Source: Phoronis australis (lineage: Eukaryota; Phoronida; Phoronidae). Taken from it: a DNA stretch of 62,000 nt. The notes beneath the pieces are model-generated. The model did not search any database, was not told where the DNA came from, and was given only the letters and a program-made list of their open reading frames with translations. Positions 45,306 through 56,179 of this stretch are shown here, in pieces (position 1 is the first letter of the stretch; each line of letters starts with the position of its first letter). The DNA is taken from contig NMRA01000134.1 in the NCBI GenBank assembly GCA_002633005.1, forward strand, positions 162,204 to 224,203. Reading direction: 5' to 3'. The position numbers and the translations under genes are program-made.

Positions 45306-46442
45306 TGGAAACATTATAATTTTTCTTTCCAAAAATGACAGGGCCCTCAATCCCTCGAATTTGGGGCCCAATAGCGGCCCTATTCCCCTCTCAAAAATAT
45401 CGCGAAATTCCCTCCAAGAGGCATAAAAATCATCCCCTAGTGAAAAATTCTCTCTGACTTCACATCACCTGTAACCACACAGGTGACAATTTTTAAGAGC
45501 ACAAAAGGCTACTTTAAATTGAGACAGAGTTTATGAGAGCTTGCAACAGGGCGGGGGTGCTATTGATGTTGATCGGGAGGTAGATTGTTCCCCTCACTCG
45601 GCGAAAAAATCCCCTCTCAGTAGGCACTGGCACCTTTCCCCTCGGATGAACGAGGCTCCTGGAGAAACATGATAACTATGATTGCTTTGTCCAGTTAATT
45701 GAAATAGAGTTCTAAAACGATGCTTTGGACGAACGAATGTGTTTTAATTTTAAAATTCAACTTGGGCCAGATTGATATTTGAAACCTAACACATAAAATA
45801 GATTTAAGAATTATTACAACCAAGAAGCAGAATTGATGATCAAATAATTTTTATTTTCAATTACGAGCCTGGTTTTTTATTTTGATAAAAATATATTTAA
45901 TAACATCAATTGTTCTTTCAGATCAATGACAAATCAACTGTTAGTCCCAGTGAATGCATACCTCACCTGGATCAGGCTATGCTTGATAAACAAATTAAAC
46001 CAGATGTGACTAATTGCACACGACAGCCACCACTGTCGAATACGTCTTCAACTCGCCAAGAATACGAGCAGATGACCTGGTTCGTGTAGAAAGTAATTTG
46101 ATCAACAATTTACAAGAAAAAACGTAACCCTGCATTCAGCATAATACCTAGTCCGTAACACTACGATCGCCTCAATTTGGTCATATTTACTTTTCATGTT
46201 TCGAACCTAGTTTTCCGAAAAAATAAACCCTTTCGTTTGGCAACTCTTTGGCGCCTTAGCTTGTTCTCTAATGTAATTTTTTACGTCTCTGTGGTTCATT
46301 GTCGACACATTATTAAAATTTAATGTCCAGGCTGGACTCGAAAGACGGCCGACTATTTAACTCACGCAATGTCAACTTCCGCTTAGTTTATCACAGTGAG
46401 CCTCGCTTTGGCTTTTAATGTCCGCCGCGTGAATTGGGTCTA

Positions 46443-47097
46443 TATATTTAGTATACAGCTTTGTACCAAGGGCAGGCTAGCAAAACTCTGCCAATGGATT
46501 GAAACTGTCAGAACAGTTTAGCATTTGTGAGGACTTATGTTTACTACGACACATAATCAGTTACTGAAAGAGATCGGCTTAGTGCTTACGTTCACGACTA
46601 AGTCCTCGGTGTGTAGTACCAGAGCTTAAAAAACATGTAGGCCTATCATCAAAATGCCTTGAACAAATGAATGAAGTGTTCTTGTTGAAAGAAATGCCCT
46701 TCACATTTACGCAGGAATGAGCTTTTCCTCCCAAAGCAGATTGTAAGGTCTGCGGACGCTATGAAAACTTAATTCTTTACATTTTGCCTATGTGGCCGAA
46801 CACCCGACCACACAACCATGATTAGCAGACGACGTACTTGCCGGATGTAAAACTTGCTAACTTTGCCAGGTGTCGCTAGTGAATAATGACGTCACGGGTT
46901 CAGCGTAAGATCACAGATTTCGTCCATTAAAAATATACGGATTTGGCGGTCCACGTACTAAAGTGTTTGGTGGCAATATATAGGGATAATCTGGCCGCGG
47001 TCAAAAATAATGCGCTAGTGTTGGCTTACGAAGTAAATGCACGCGACGTCATATCTCAGCTCTGACGCAGTAAGCACGAGCCAACTGACGAAAGAAA
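46443..47097. other. 5' flank of the gene at 47098
   Basis: No coding region seen. The last 100 bp are richer in GC and contain cgacgtcat, a CRE-like site, about 60 bp before the ATG; its role as a promoter element is only a suggestion. Confidence 0.3.
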
Positions 47098-48227
47098 ATG
47101 GCAGTCGAGGAACAGTTTTCAGCAGCTGCTGCTGAAGCTTCATTAAGTTTTATGGCAATGTTGCAAGAGGCCGGTATGTTTGGTAATATTAATTATGATT
47201 TACGTGCTTTAGTTTCGCTGGCCTACGTGCCAATACACCAAGGGATGCAGACTAGGCAGCCACGATAGGCGCCATGATTTAGCAGAAAGTGCGAATTTAT
47301 TACATACGTCTACGCAACAATGCACATGCCTATGAAATAGAGAGATAATACGTGTATTAACTAATATAACAATTAGTGAAATGCAATAAAAACACAGTTG
47401 GTCAAACCATAGACTATAGTACATGGACAGCCAACTCCGTATATTTTCAATGGACAAGAAGACATGACGCCTTACTAGGCAACATCAGTTAGCTATTGCG
47501 TTATTTTGCGAGGCGAGAAAGGCTTGACATATTATTTTCTTGGTTATACCTGATGTTAGCACGACATATTCGGGCACTGAATAATATGTACATGTATACG
47601 GTTCGATTGCCTTACTACTATCAATAAAGTTAATACATCAAGCAAACGGTTCGTGCAATGTATCAGAACTAGTTCATAACACCAGACATTAGTAGAATGT
47701 ATCAAAGTTGTCTCTGTTAACATCAGACGTTGGTGCAATGTATCAAACCTGTTTTGATAACACCGGACGTTTTCATAATGTATCGTAACTGTCTTTATCA
47801 ACACCATACGTTGGTACAGTAAATCAAAACTAGATGTTGGCATAATGTGTTAAAACTGCCTTGATAACATCAGACGGTGGTACAATGCATCAAAACTCTC
47901 CATAACACCCTACATTGCGATGCTCAGGAAAAAATTCAGCTGCTTACAAAATAAATGTATTCATGAAAAATATTGTTTTTAAATAAGAACACCTGCGCAG
48001 TCGGTTGGACAGAGTATGATTGTTTAACTTACACATGCTAAAAGTTTAGATTTTCGTATTTTATGTTTCATTTGTCACTGTAATATTTTGAATATATATG
48101 TAAGCAACAGACCATTCATGATTCTTTTTAGTGCAAATGCAAGACCCAATTGACAATCAGGTAGTCGGTGAAAGCATTGAAAAAAATGTTACCTCTGGCG
48201 CTAGAATGCGAGAAATATCTCCCTCAG
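47098..48227 (+). CDS. First two exons of an unrecognised gene (5' part)
   Basis: Exon 1 is 47098-47173: MAVEEQFSAAAAEASLSFM, then AMLQEA, ending at donor GTATGT. Exon 2 is 48132-48227 after acceptor attctttttag: VQMQDPIDNQVVGESIEKN, then VTSGARMREISPS, ending before GTAGTA. The phase is preserved across the intron. The start codon sits in a purine-rich context (aaagaaaATGG). The alanine-rich opening and polar second exon suggest an N-terminal, probably disordered segment of a cytoplasmic or nuclear protein; there is no signal peptide. I could not find exon 3 with confidence. If the weak second donor is not used, the frame runs into low-complexity sequence and stops at 48364. Confidence 0.5.
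47640..47900. repeat. Minisatellite, about 40-bp unit, six copies, in the first intron
   Basis: Recurrent aatgtatcaaaact and gataacaccagacgttggt segments at about 40-bp spacing (for example 47657, 47695, 47737, 47777). Copies are 75-90% alike by eye. Confidence 0.8.
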
Positions 48228-48237
48228 GTAGTATAAA

Positions 48238-48302
48238 TTCATACATACGTACACACATAGATACGTACATACATATATACAGTGTACATACATACATGTA
48301 CA
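48238..48302. repeat. Imperfect (ATAC)n microsatellite
   Basis: Catacata/cgtacata units with interruptions directly after the putative second exon of the 47098 gene. Confidence 0.9.
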
Positions 48303-51300
48303 AACTACTCAAAGTAAGTATATACTTCTGTTTTTCGCTCTTAACATCCAAAAAATCGAAATAATGTACATAATTCTTGTATGTATGATTTGAATTTGAA
48401 ATTCCTAACGATTTGATGTAAATATTAGGAATTTTAGCTATTCTGTGCGTTGACACAGTTTAATGAAAATCCGCTAGTCTGAAAACGAAAGTAAAAAAAT
48501 GGATGAATTAGGGAGAGGTTCACTGCTCCAGAAAGACCTGAAATGGATATCAAAAAATAAGTTGTCACGTAGTTTCCCTTGCACTGACGAAAGCATTCGT
48601 TTTCTACCATTAAAAAGTATTGAATGGTCACTTGAGTTCAAGTGGCAGGATTTTTTGGGTTGGCAATCTCCGTCAAAGTCGATGGCTTTTTGAAACTCAT
48701 TACATTTGCTAATTTACATGATGCATTATTGGTGTTTTTACAGAAGTTAAGTCATATGGTTGAAAGTTTTAGACACACCGAGTTTTTCGACAAAATACTC
48801 GTTTTTACGGTTCATGTGTCCTACACTCTTCTCAAGTTTATGACATGGGCAAAACCTCTTGGAAATTTCGTCAAAATCCCACGGCAAGCCTCGAGACTCT
48901 ATGCTATTGTGATCCTATGAAAGGCGTTCTTAACAGTCGTCTTGAGTTTTCAACTTTGAGCCGCGGGATCCCTCGTAGCAGCAATTTCTGATAGAATCTA
49001 TGGAATCAAAAAAATCTACTTGACACGTTACAAAATTGGCTGAAACTTTACAAGTGGATTCATATCCACCTCAAACGACACCAACCAACATAATACACTC
49101 ATTGAATTCTCTGCCCATTTTCGGTATACCTTTTGAAATTTTTATTTGAAACATGGGAAGATTTCAGTTTAAAAATTACCTCTTTTGGTAACAGGACTAA
49201 TCCGTGTAGATTAGGGACTGGTATTCGTTACGGTTTGGGCATGTATAATATTCATCCCCCAGTCCAAAAATATAGTTTTCGAAGAAATGAAATTCGCCCC
49301 CTTCATGGGGTACTAGTTTTGACGTACCACCGAATTTAAGTACAAATCTCAAACTAAGTTGTTGGTAAGGATATGCCAAGCTGTAACAAAGTGACTTCTA
49401 AAATTTGTAGACGATGAATACGACATTAAAAGTAAACACTCTGGTCTTTTTTATTTCATGCTTAAAATTCAATTGAAAATGCGCATTTTTGTTCGTCAAG
49501 CACCAGGTACTTGTTGTAATTACTCAGTAACATAAAATACAAAGAGTGACTGAAAGTTTTTAATTGACATTAGAAACATTACTTAGCGGGAAGGCTTATC
49601 TTGTTTACAGTTTCTTTGCTCTCAGACTGATTGATTTTATCAGAGTTATCATCAGACTTTGTGTAAACGATAATTTCAGCAAGTGACACCCTGTGGTGCT
49701 TTAGTAGAAGAACTTCCTTTTTATGTGGAAATATAGCTGGTGTTGAGAGCAGTTTTAAAAGGTGTTCTCCATGAAAATACTGTCGTGAAGAGATATTTAT
49801 CGAACTGTAATGTGAGTGAGCCAATTTTTAATATGAACTCTATCCTGGCTAAAGTGGGCGTGTTTGGGATATTACTCGGTGCCGGGGTTTCTGCCCCGAA
49901 TGCATTTGGAACATCTGCACTTCCATCGGCTTCTTGTGAAGAGAGCTGGCCACGGAAAAAACTTCTAACGAAATTGAGTCTAGGTGGGCACTAAACAAAG
50001 GCTAACGAAGCTCCAGATTTACTCAGGACGAAAGCGTTCTTGACGGAAGGTTTGCACCTGGACATAAAACTGATGTCAAGTGTACCCCTGAGTGTTATAC
50101 ACGCAGACTTCGCTGTGTGAATATAACCGCGTTCTATAATTTGTTGAGGGACAGAAAGGGGAAACAACTCGCTCCCCACCCCCACCCCCACGATGCACTT
50201 TCTTGGGCTTCCAATAGTTCCAAAACCTAAATTAAATAGTACCTTCGAATATACTTAACGTAAACAAATCGGGATCTTTGGGCTGCTGTGTAATCACTAT
50301 ATCTAAGTAGCAAAATTGTGCAAGGTATACTCAGCAAGTGTGCATATTAACCACTAAGCTGGCAGAAGACTAAACTTTTAACTTGACGTATGTACTAAAC
50401 TAACCCAATACCACCAAATCACACTGCTTTCATATCCCCACACGCTCAGTATATCATTTGCTTCCTTTCTCCTTGAAAATGGCCAAAATCAGCCCGTTGA
50501 AAATTTGCAAAATTCTCAATTTTTGAAAAGCCAGTACTTAAATAGTAAAATGTCTATCTTAAGTATCAAATGTGTTTCTGGATCTTAAGGCCAGATACAT
50601 TCACAGAAAAAAATCCTAGCTATTCCTAACTTTTGAGATCTCTTTTAAGAGATCTATTAAAATATAGTCTTGCAAATTTGACAGCTTCTTTGCTGAAATA
50701 AATATCTAAAAAGCCATTATTTTTTCCAAGATCAGCACAAAAACGAGCCTTGTGTCAGAAAAATCAACGGTGACTTATTACATATCTAGGATAGTCCAAG
50801 TCCTCAAAGTTTCAGGAAAATATGTGACGGTCGATGAAGAAACAACCGTAGGTGCTCTCTGAAATTGTTACTGAAACCAGTCATTTTTGAACTTTCGTTT
50901 TCTGACTAGCAAATTTTCGTAAAACCGTGTTTCCTCACCTTAAAACAAAAACCAACACATGCACGTATGATTTCATGCTCTCGATTTCCTGGAAATTAGC
51001 TACGAATAACAGGTGATGCACTTATTCTTTTGAGTAGTTGGTTGTAGTTCGGTAGCAGTCCGTCGTTATTTAACGCGAACTTCGTTGAAAACACGTCATT
51101 TAGTTAATATTCAACACCTTTTGAATAACATTTTGGCGGGAACCCGAGGCCGGATTCCAGCCCGCTTCGCTAGAGTTTCGAGCCGTCAACTTAAAGATAC
51201 TATGTCTCATTAAATTGTGAACATACAAATGAAGTACTAGTCTACAAACAACCTCGGGTCTTCCGGTGTGCCGGAAACCATCCGAGAACCAGTTGCCATT

Positions 51301-51661
51301 ACAATCTCGCAAAAGTCTCATTTTGTGAGACTATTTTATGTAAATGAGTGTAGATAGGTTTATTTCATGTAACAGGCCTCTGGCCCACATTACAAATGCA
51401 AATGAGTACGGTAATATGTCATCGTTACCCTAAAAACATGGCACAATTTTTATTGTCTGTTCATTTAACTATCAAATAACGATTACGTAATATTTGGTAT
51501 GGCTAGGTTTTCTATATGTTCCCACTTGTTTTACAGTGTAACAGTTCTGGTGTTTTTTTAAACCGCAATTTATTTACAAACTGTTTCTTTTCATGATTAT
51601 ACTTGTATACGCAGTTCTCCAGGAAGTCACAAGGTGGCGCTTGCTACAAATTTAGATATTT
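48303..51661. other. Probable intron or intergenic sequence
   Basis: No exon supported. An open frame with a hydrophobic start at 49832-49994 (MNSILAKVGVFGILLGAGVS) looks like a signal peptide, but nothing downstream supports a secreted protein. A minus-strand frame at 51321-51100 is also unrecognised. Exons of the 47098 gene may lie here unseen. Confidence 0.35.
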
Positions 51662-51918
51662 AACAATTTATTGCATCCATAGTAGATTGTGAAAGAGTTT
51701 CGGATACTAAATTAAGTACAATTTTTAGTGTGTTGGACTTATGCAATCTCCCTAATGCTGATATTTTACTTATTGTGAAGTTTTTTAGGTTATCTCAAAC
51801 ATTAGTTAGTGACCTTTCAACTCATAACAAAAAACAAGTAGTACAAGTACATATTTTCTTAAAAAAAGATCAGAAATTATTGAATTATGGTTTTATTTAT
51901 GTGCCATCATCATTATAA
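51662..51918 (+). CDS. Weak candidate: terminal coding exon, unrecognised
   Basis: An open frame without an ATG reads FIASIVDCERVSDTK, then LDLCNLPNADILLIVKFFR, then DLSTHNKKQVVQVHIFLKK, and ends at a TAA near 51918. The composition is protein-like (amphipathic, few rare residues) and it may be the last exon of a gene, entered through an acceptor such as tttttag near 51727. Family unknown. It could belong to the 47098 gene. Confidence 0.3.
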
Positions 51919-52079
51919 TGTAGCCTCCTTTTAAGTCAAAATTCTATTTTTAAGAAAGGTACATTCGATAGCAAAATTAAACCTAGGTTAATTTTAATGG
52001 AACCCTTTCTAAACGAAAACATAATTTACCTAAGCAATGCTGATAGGAGTTTCAAATTAACTCGCAAAACGTAGATTTT

Positions 52080-52184
52080 TTGTAAAAAATATCAGTTGTA
52101 TTCTTCTATCTTACGGTACGCAAAAACTAGGCGTTTAATAGGAAAATCCAAACATTGTTTTTTAGATTGATGAATGAATATTAA
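52080..52184 (+). repeat. 105-bp direct duplication, left copy
   Basis: Identical to 52325-52429 except one base (cattg/catcg). The two copies lie on either side of a single N at 52324, so this is probably an assembly artefact rather than biology. Confidence 0.9.
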
Positions 52185-52324
52185 GTGCTAGTCCACGAGA
52201 GCACCAGCCATGAGCGGCAAGGTGGGGGTCAGCCGATTTTCACCAGATTTGGCACATAGGTAGTCCTATGGGATCTATAAACAGCGGTAAAATATTTCCT
52301 CAAAATATTGCGTTTTTCTAAAGN

Positions 52325-52429
52325 TTGTAAAAAATATCAGTTGTATTCTTCTATCTTACGGTACGCAAAAACTAGGCGTTTAATAGGAAAATCCAAACAT
52401 CGTTTTTTAGATTGATGAATGAATATTAA
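52325..52429 (+). repeat. 105-bp direct duplication, right copy, next to a single N
   Basis: Begins directly after the N at 52324. See the left copy. Confidence 0.9.
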
Positions 52430-52755
52430 ATCTGGAAAGTTTCAATGAAATTCACTCTAACTGTTTTAAAGAACTCCTGTTCTCAAGCTCAAATTAAGTC
52501 GATTTGCCGAAGCTGAGAAAAAGCAAAAAACATGTCGAGTCTTCAAAATCTAACTGTTATCGTTTAATTATTCGCTGAAAACCTGTTTTAGGTCAATATA
52601 ACCTATACATACCTTAACCGTGTTCGCAATTTCAACATCAACTCGCAATTTGGGGTGCGTAATTAACTTAATTATCACTAAAACGTTTTAATTTTGTTAC
52701 TATGTGTCTAGTGTAACTAGGACAAAGGCAGGGTCAGTTATATAGGGCAAGTTAC

Positions 52756-52861
52756 CTGCAAACGTCTGGTATAACGATGCCAGTCCTGTCATCATGTGGA
52801 AGTCCTCATTACTTGGCTGTTTTGGCGCTCTTTGCAATGCTCTTTCAGCCAGGTAAGCCAT
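52756..52861 (-). CDS. Weak candidate: coding exon beside the assembly gap, unrecognised
   Basis: The minus strand reads MAYLAERALQRAPKQPSNED, then MMTGLASLYQTFA, and ends at a clean donor (CAG|GTAACT at 52755-52754). The frame is open upstream into the CT/GA microsatellite and gap, so the 5' boundary is unknown. The plus strand of the same block is also open, so strand is not certain. No family recognised. Confidence 0.35.
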
Positions 52862-52879
52862 GTCACCCACCACTCTATT

Positions 52880-53433
52880 CCCCCCCTCTCTCACTCTCTC
52901 TCTCTNNNNNNNNNNNNNNNNNNNNNNNNNNNNNNNNNNNNNNNNNNNNNNNNNNNNNNNNNNNNNNNNNNNNNNNNNNNNNNNNNNNNNNNNNNNNNNN
53001 NNNNNNNNNNNNNNNNNNNNNNNNNNNNNNNNNNNNNNNNNNNNNNNNNNNNNNNNNNNNNNNNNNNNNNNNNNNNNNNNNNNNNNNNNNNNNNNNNNNN
53101 NNNNNNNNNNNNNNNNNNNNNNNNNNNNNNNNNNNNNNNNNNNNNNNNNNNNNNNNNNNNNNNNNNNNNNNNNNNNNNNNNNNNNNNNNNNNNNNNNNNN
53201 NNNNNNNNNNNNNNNNNNNNNNNNNNNNNNNNNNNNNNNNNNNNNNNNNNNNNNNNNNNNNNNNNNNNNNNNNNNNNNNNNNNNNNNNNNNNNNNNNNNN
53301 NNNNNNNNNNNNNNNNNNNNNNNNNNNNNNNNNNNNNNNNNNNNNNNNNNNNNNNNNNNNNNNNNNNNNNNNNNNNNNNNNNNNNNNNNNNNNNNNNNNN
53401 NNNNNNNNNNNNNNNNNNNNNNNNNNNNNNNNN
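52880..53433. other. CT microsatellite and 528-base N gap
   Basis: A (CT)n run leads directly into Ns at 52906-53433. The gap hides the start of the 5' LTR: by comparison with the 3' LTR, 644 bp of LTR must precede 53434, more than the 528 Ns allow. Confidence 0.9.
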
Positions 53434-53703
53434 TGATTTAAAGTTCATATACCGATTCACTTAGATTTGAGTAATTTTGACTAGTTTCTTAGAGTGACTA
53501 TTGTTAACAGTTTAATTTAGATTCGGTTTTATATAATATTGTCATGTATTTAGAGTATTTTGTGTATTTTCATAGATTTACAGTTCTCACACGGTTCTCA
53601 CAAGGATTCAAAGTTCTCACTGAGGTTCCAAGTGGAATTAGTAAATAAAATCATCTCGTCAAACTCGGACTTTGATTTTGTCTGTCCAACGCAGAACATT
53701 ACA
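53434..53703 (+). repeat. 5' LTR, 3' part only
   Basis: The visible 270 bp match 58299-58568 with four differences, all within 31 bp of the gap edge; the remaining stretch of more than 230 bp is identical. It contains the AATAAA polyadenylation signal (53645-53650) and ends cagaacattaca. Confidence 0.9.
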
Positions 53704-53800
53704 GTAAATAGAAATCTTCCCGCGAGGACGGGGACAGTAAATAGAAATCTTCCCGTGAGGACGGGGGATAGCAAAATTGACTTCCCGTGTAGACGGAAGT
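53704..53800 (+). repeat. Leader with tandem 33-bp repeat after the 5' LTR
   Basis: Two copies of gtaaatagaaatcttcccg plus a gaggacgggg tail, then a partial third (gacttcccgtgtagacgg). A tRNA primer-binding site would be expected directly after the LTR; I do not recognise one starting with the usual TGG. Confidence 0.8.
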
Positions 53801-54001
53801 AAGAAGAAGAAGTCTAAGAAGAAGATTCGTGACGAAGAAAACAAGGCCTACCTGTTTCTACATCCTGCTTGTGTGGGGTGATTCACAACAGTGTGCACTA
53901 CAGTGGACAGAGGTCAAACCATCCCTTCAGACTAAGGGGACAGTGATTGGAAACAGCTGGTATTAGGACAGTAATACCACTACGTTATATAACTGTATTT
54001 T

Positions 54002-54154
54002 GATTTGAGTTCAGTGAACCTAAATAAAAATGGAAGCTGCAAGAAAAGCTCGTTCAAATGCCAAGAGTTTATTCACAAGACAATGTGGACACATGAAACA
54101 ATTAGTTGCAAGAAAAGAAGCTGTCACAGAAGAAGACAAAGATAAGTTGAATTT
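54002..54154 (+). repeat. Duplicate of the gag start, left of a single N
   Basis: Nearly identical to 54156-54311, including the start codon region (ATG at 54030 and 54185). The single N at 54155 between them points to an assembly join with unmerged overlap. Confidence 0.85.
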
Positions 54155-54184
54155 NGATTTTGAGTTCAGTGAACCTAAATAAAA

Positions 54185-55339
54185 ATGGAAGCTGCAAGGA
54201 AAGCTCGTTCAAATGCCAAGAGACTATTCACAAGACAATGTGGACACATGAAACAATTAGTTGCAAGAAAAGAAGCAGTCACAGAAGAAGACAAAGATAA
54301 GTTGAATTTTTTGTTTCATGAATTTGATGTCAGCAATTTAAAGTATAGGGCTTTTATAGAAAGTGATGATGAGCTTTTAGAAGAATGTGAAGAGTATTTT
54401 ATGGATGAAGAATCCAAGTACATAGATACTTTAACTAGAGTTAATGAGTATTTAGATAAGTCTAACTCAGTAACTGAAACTCCCATAGAGAAACATGAGA
54501 GTTTAACCAAAGAAGAGGTAATGGGTCTTGTAAATTTACCCAAGGTCACACTAGACAAATTTGATGGTAATCCGGCCAAGTATCACACTTTTGTAGCCAT
54601 TTTTGATCAAAACGTAGCAAGCGTCGTGAAGGACGGCGATGCCAAATTAACAAGACTCCTCCAGTATACCACCGGAGCGGCCAAAGAAAGCATTCAGAAA
54701 TGCGCATTGGTCGGCGGTAAAGAAGGTTTCGAACTGGCCCGTGAGATCCTGCACTCACGGTATGGTGACAACCATAAAGTAGCAGACAGATTGATGACTG
54801 ACGTCAAAAAGGGTGGCCAGATAAGGTCATCGGCTGACCTCCAGCGTTTTGCGGATGACCTTGAAAATACCTATCTGATATTAGATAAGTTAGAGAAACT
54901 CCCTGAGATTGACACACAGGCGAGCATTTTAGAAATCATAAGCAGGCTTCAGCCCTTCATTCAGCAAAAGTGGCGAAAAAGGGCTCTCAGTTTAAAGCGA
55001 GAGGAAGACCGCTACCCCAAATTTTCAGAATTTGTGAAGTTTGTTAGTCAAATGGCAACTGATCAGAATGACCCCATATACGGAAAACATCCGTCTGCCG
55101 GTCATAGCCATAAGCAATTCAATGATGTTCCCAAAAGATCTTCCTATTTAAATACTAATGTAAAGGTGGGTCAGTCGCAAAAGATAAGAAAATGTCCTGA
55201 TTGTTCGCAGCCCCATCCACTGTGGCGCTGTGAACAATTTAAGAATAAAACGCCTTCAGAACGCCAAGTTGTGGTTGAAAGGGCTAAACTTTGTCGAAAT
55301 TGCCTTTTTGACAACCATAATTTAGAAAATTGCCAATAA
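54185..55339 (+). CDS. gag: BEL/Pao Gag, ending at an in-frame stop
   Basis: 384 codons from the ATG at 54185. The N-terminal part is helical (residues 1-100); the central part has the conserved Pao gag pattern LPKVTLDKFDGNPAKYHTF (about 118-136) and LTRLLQYTTGAAKESI. Near the C-terminus a zinc knuckle CPDCSQPHPLWRCEQF is followed by CRNCLFDNHNLENC. Gag forms the particle and binds RNA. The TAA at 55337-55339 falls just after this knuckle; the same frame continues into a third Cys/His motif (FCHKQGC) and then the protease, so Gag and Pol were probably one reading frame. This stop may be a mutation, a sequencing error or a readthrough site; I cannot tell which. Confidence 0.9.
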   Translation: MEAARKARSNAKRLFTRQCGHMKQLVARKEAVTEEDKDKLNFLFHEFDVSNLKYRAFIESDDELLEECEEYFMDEESKYIDTLTRVNEYLDKSNSVTETPIEKHESLTKEEVMGLVNLPKVTLDKFDGNPAKYHTFVAIFDQNVASVVKDGDAKLTRLLQYTTGAAKESIQKCALVGGKEGFELAREILHSRYGDNHKVADRLMTDVKKGGQIRSSADLQRFADDLENTYLILDKLEKLPEIDTQASILEIISRLQPFIQQKWRKRALSLKREEDRYPKFSEFVKFVSQMATDQNDPIYGKHPSAGHSHKQFNDVPKRSSYLNTNVKVGQSQKIRKCPDCSQPHPLWRCEQFKNKTPSERQVVVERAKLCRNCLFDNHNLENCQ

Positions 55340-56179
55340 ACGTCTTTTTGTCACAAACAAGGCTGCGTAGAGAAACATTCATACTTACTTCATGATAAAA
55401 AAGATAGCACTCCCCCTAATGTGACCAATAATGGAATCCGGGTGGCTGACCATGGCATATATCTGCCAATTGTCCCGGTTCGGGTGAACAATGCGTACTC
55501 TACCTTCGCCCTTTTAGACACCGGGTCTTCAGGCAGCTTCTGCACCAGGAGTCTTGTTGAGAAATTGAAGCTGCTGACCACAAAACTTACATATACATTG
55601 AATACGATTGATGCCCTCGACCAAGAGCGGCGCTCTATGCAAACTGCGTGCCGCTTGACATCCCAAGACGGTGCAAACGACTTATCTATTTCTCATGTTT
55701 ATGTGGCAGAGGAGATACCAACCGACACGCCTGCTATTGACTTAGAAGCATACAACCACCTAAAAGATTTGCAAATTGTTCAAGGAAGAGTTGAAATCCT
55801 AATTGGCCAAGATAATTGTGAGGCCCTTATCCCACTGGAAGTCAGAAAGAGTAGGAAAAATGAGCCCTTTGCAGTCCGCACTATGTTTGGTTGGTGCCTT
55901 AATGGTCCAAGAGGTGGCGCTGTTAGCAGAAAGGTGATTTCCCATTTTGTTACTGGCGTCAAACCGAAAGTTTTTTCTGAATCATCTGAATTTTTCGCGA
56001 CGGACGATGGGACTGATGCTTTGGATGCCACGGGTCCATCCGTCAACGATGAGAAGGTGTTTGAGGTCAAAGATGATGACCCTGAAGTTAAACATCAAGT
56101 CACTTCGCATGTGGAAGTGCAGTGTCTATGCCTGTTCCAAGAAAGGCAGTTATTAGAGAACATCCTCTTAAGCAACTGA
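55340..56179 (+). pseudogene. BEL/Pao protease region, cut off before reverse transcriptase
   Basis: The frame continues from gag after its TAA. The aspartic protease active site ALLDTGSSGSFC lies near 55510-55545, followed by the Pao-type segment ending IGQDNCEALIPLEV and TMFGWCLNGPRGG. Normally several hundred residues of reverse transcriptase and RNase H follow. Here the sequence passes within about 150 bp to the linker that precedes integrase, and the protease frame ends at 56179. The deletion junction is near 56100-56130. The protease would process Gag-Pol if made. Confidence 0.85.

Larger units (their letters stand above)
43971..46442. mobile_element. Compound palindrome of two abutting inverted-repeat elements
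   Basis: The outer arms, 43971-44369 and 46043-46442, are inverted copies (tagactctattcacgcggcg against ccgcgtgaattgggtcta, then about 370 bp more). The inner arms, 44635-44950 and 44988-45305, are also inverted copies of each other. At the centre (44964-44977) the sequence ggtctatagactc contains two more copies of the same terminus back to back. The simplest reading is two elements, 43971-44969 and 44970-46442, with matching TAGAC ends that abut exactly. TA flanks both outer edges. A single N lies at 44370. No transposase is seen. Confidence 0.85.

Noticed and set aside
49740-49994. Open frame with a signal-peptide-like start
   Set aside because: Only about 50 codons follow the hydrophobic start, with no splice partner or recognisable mature protein.
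51100-51321. Minus-strand frame with a ggaatccggcctcgggttcccgcc-like segment that suggested a tRNA-derived repeat
   Set aside because: I could not find A and B box promoter spacing or a cloverleaf.
52860-53464. Long open frames across the N run
   Set aside because: They consist almost entirely of undetermined bases.
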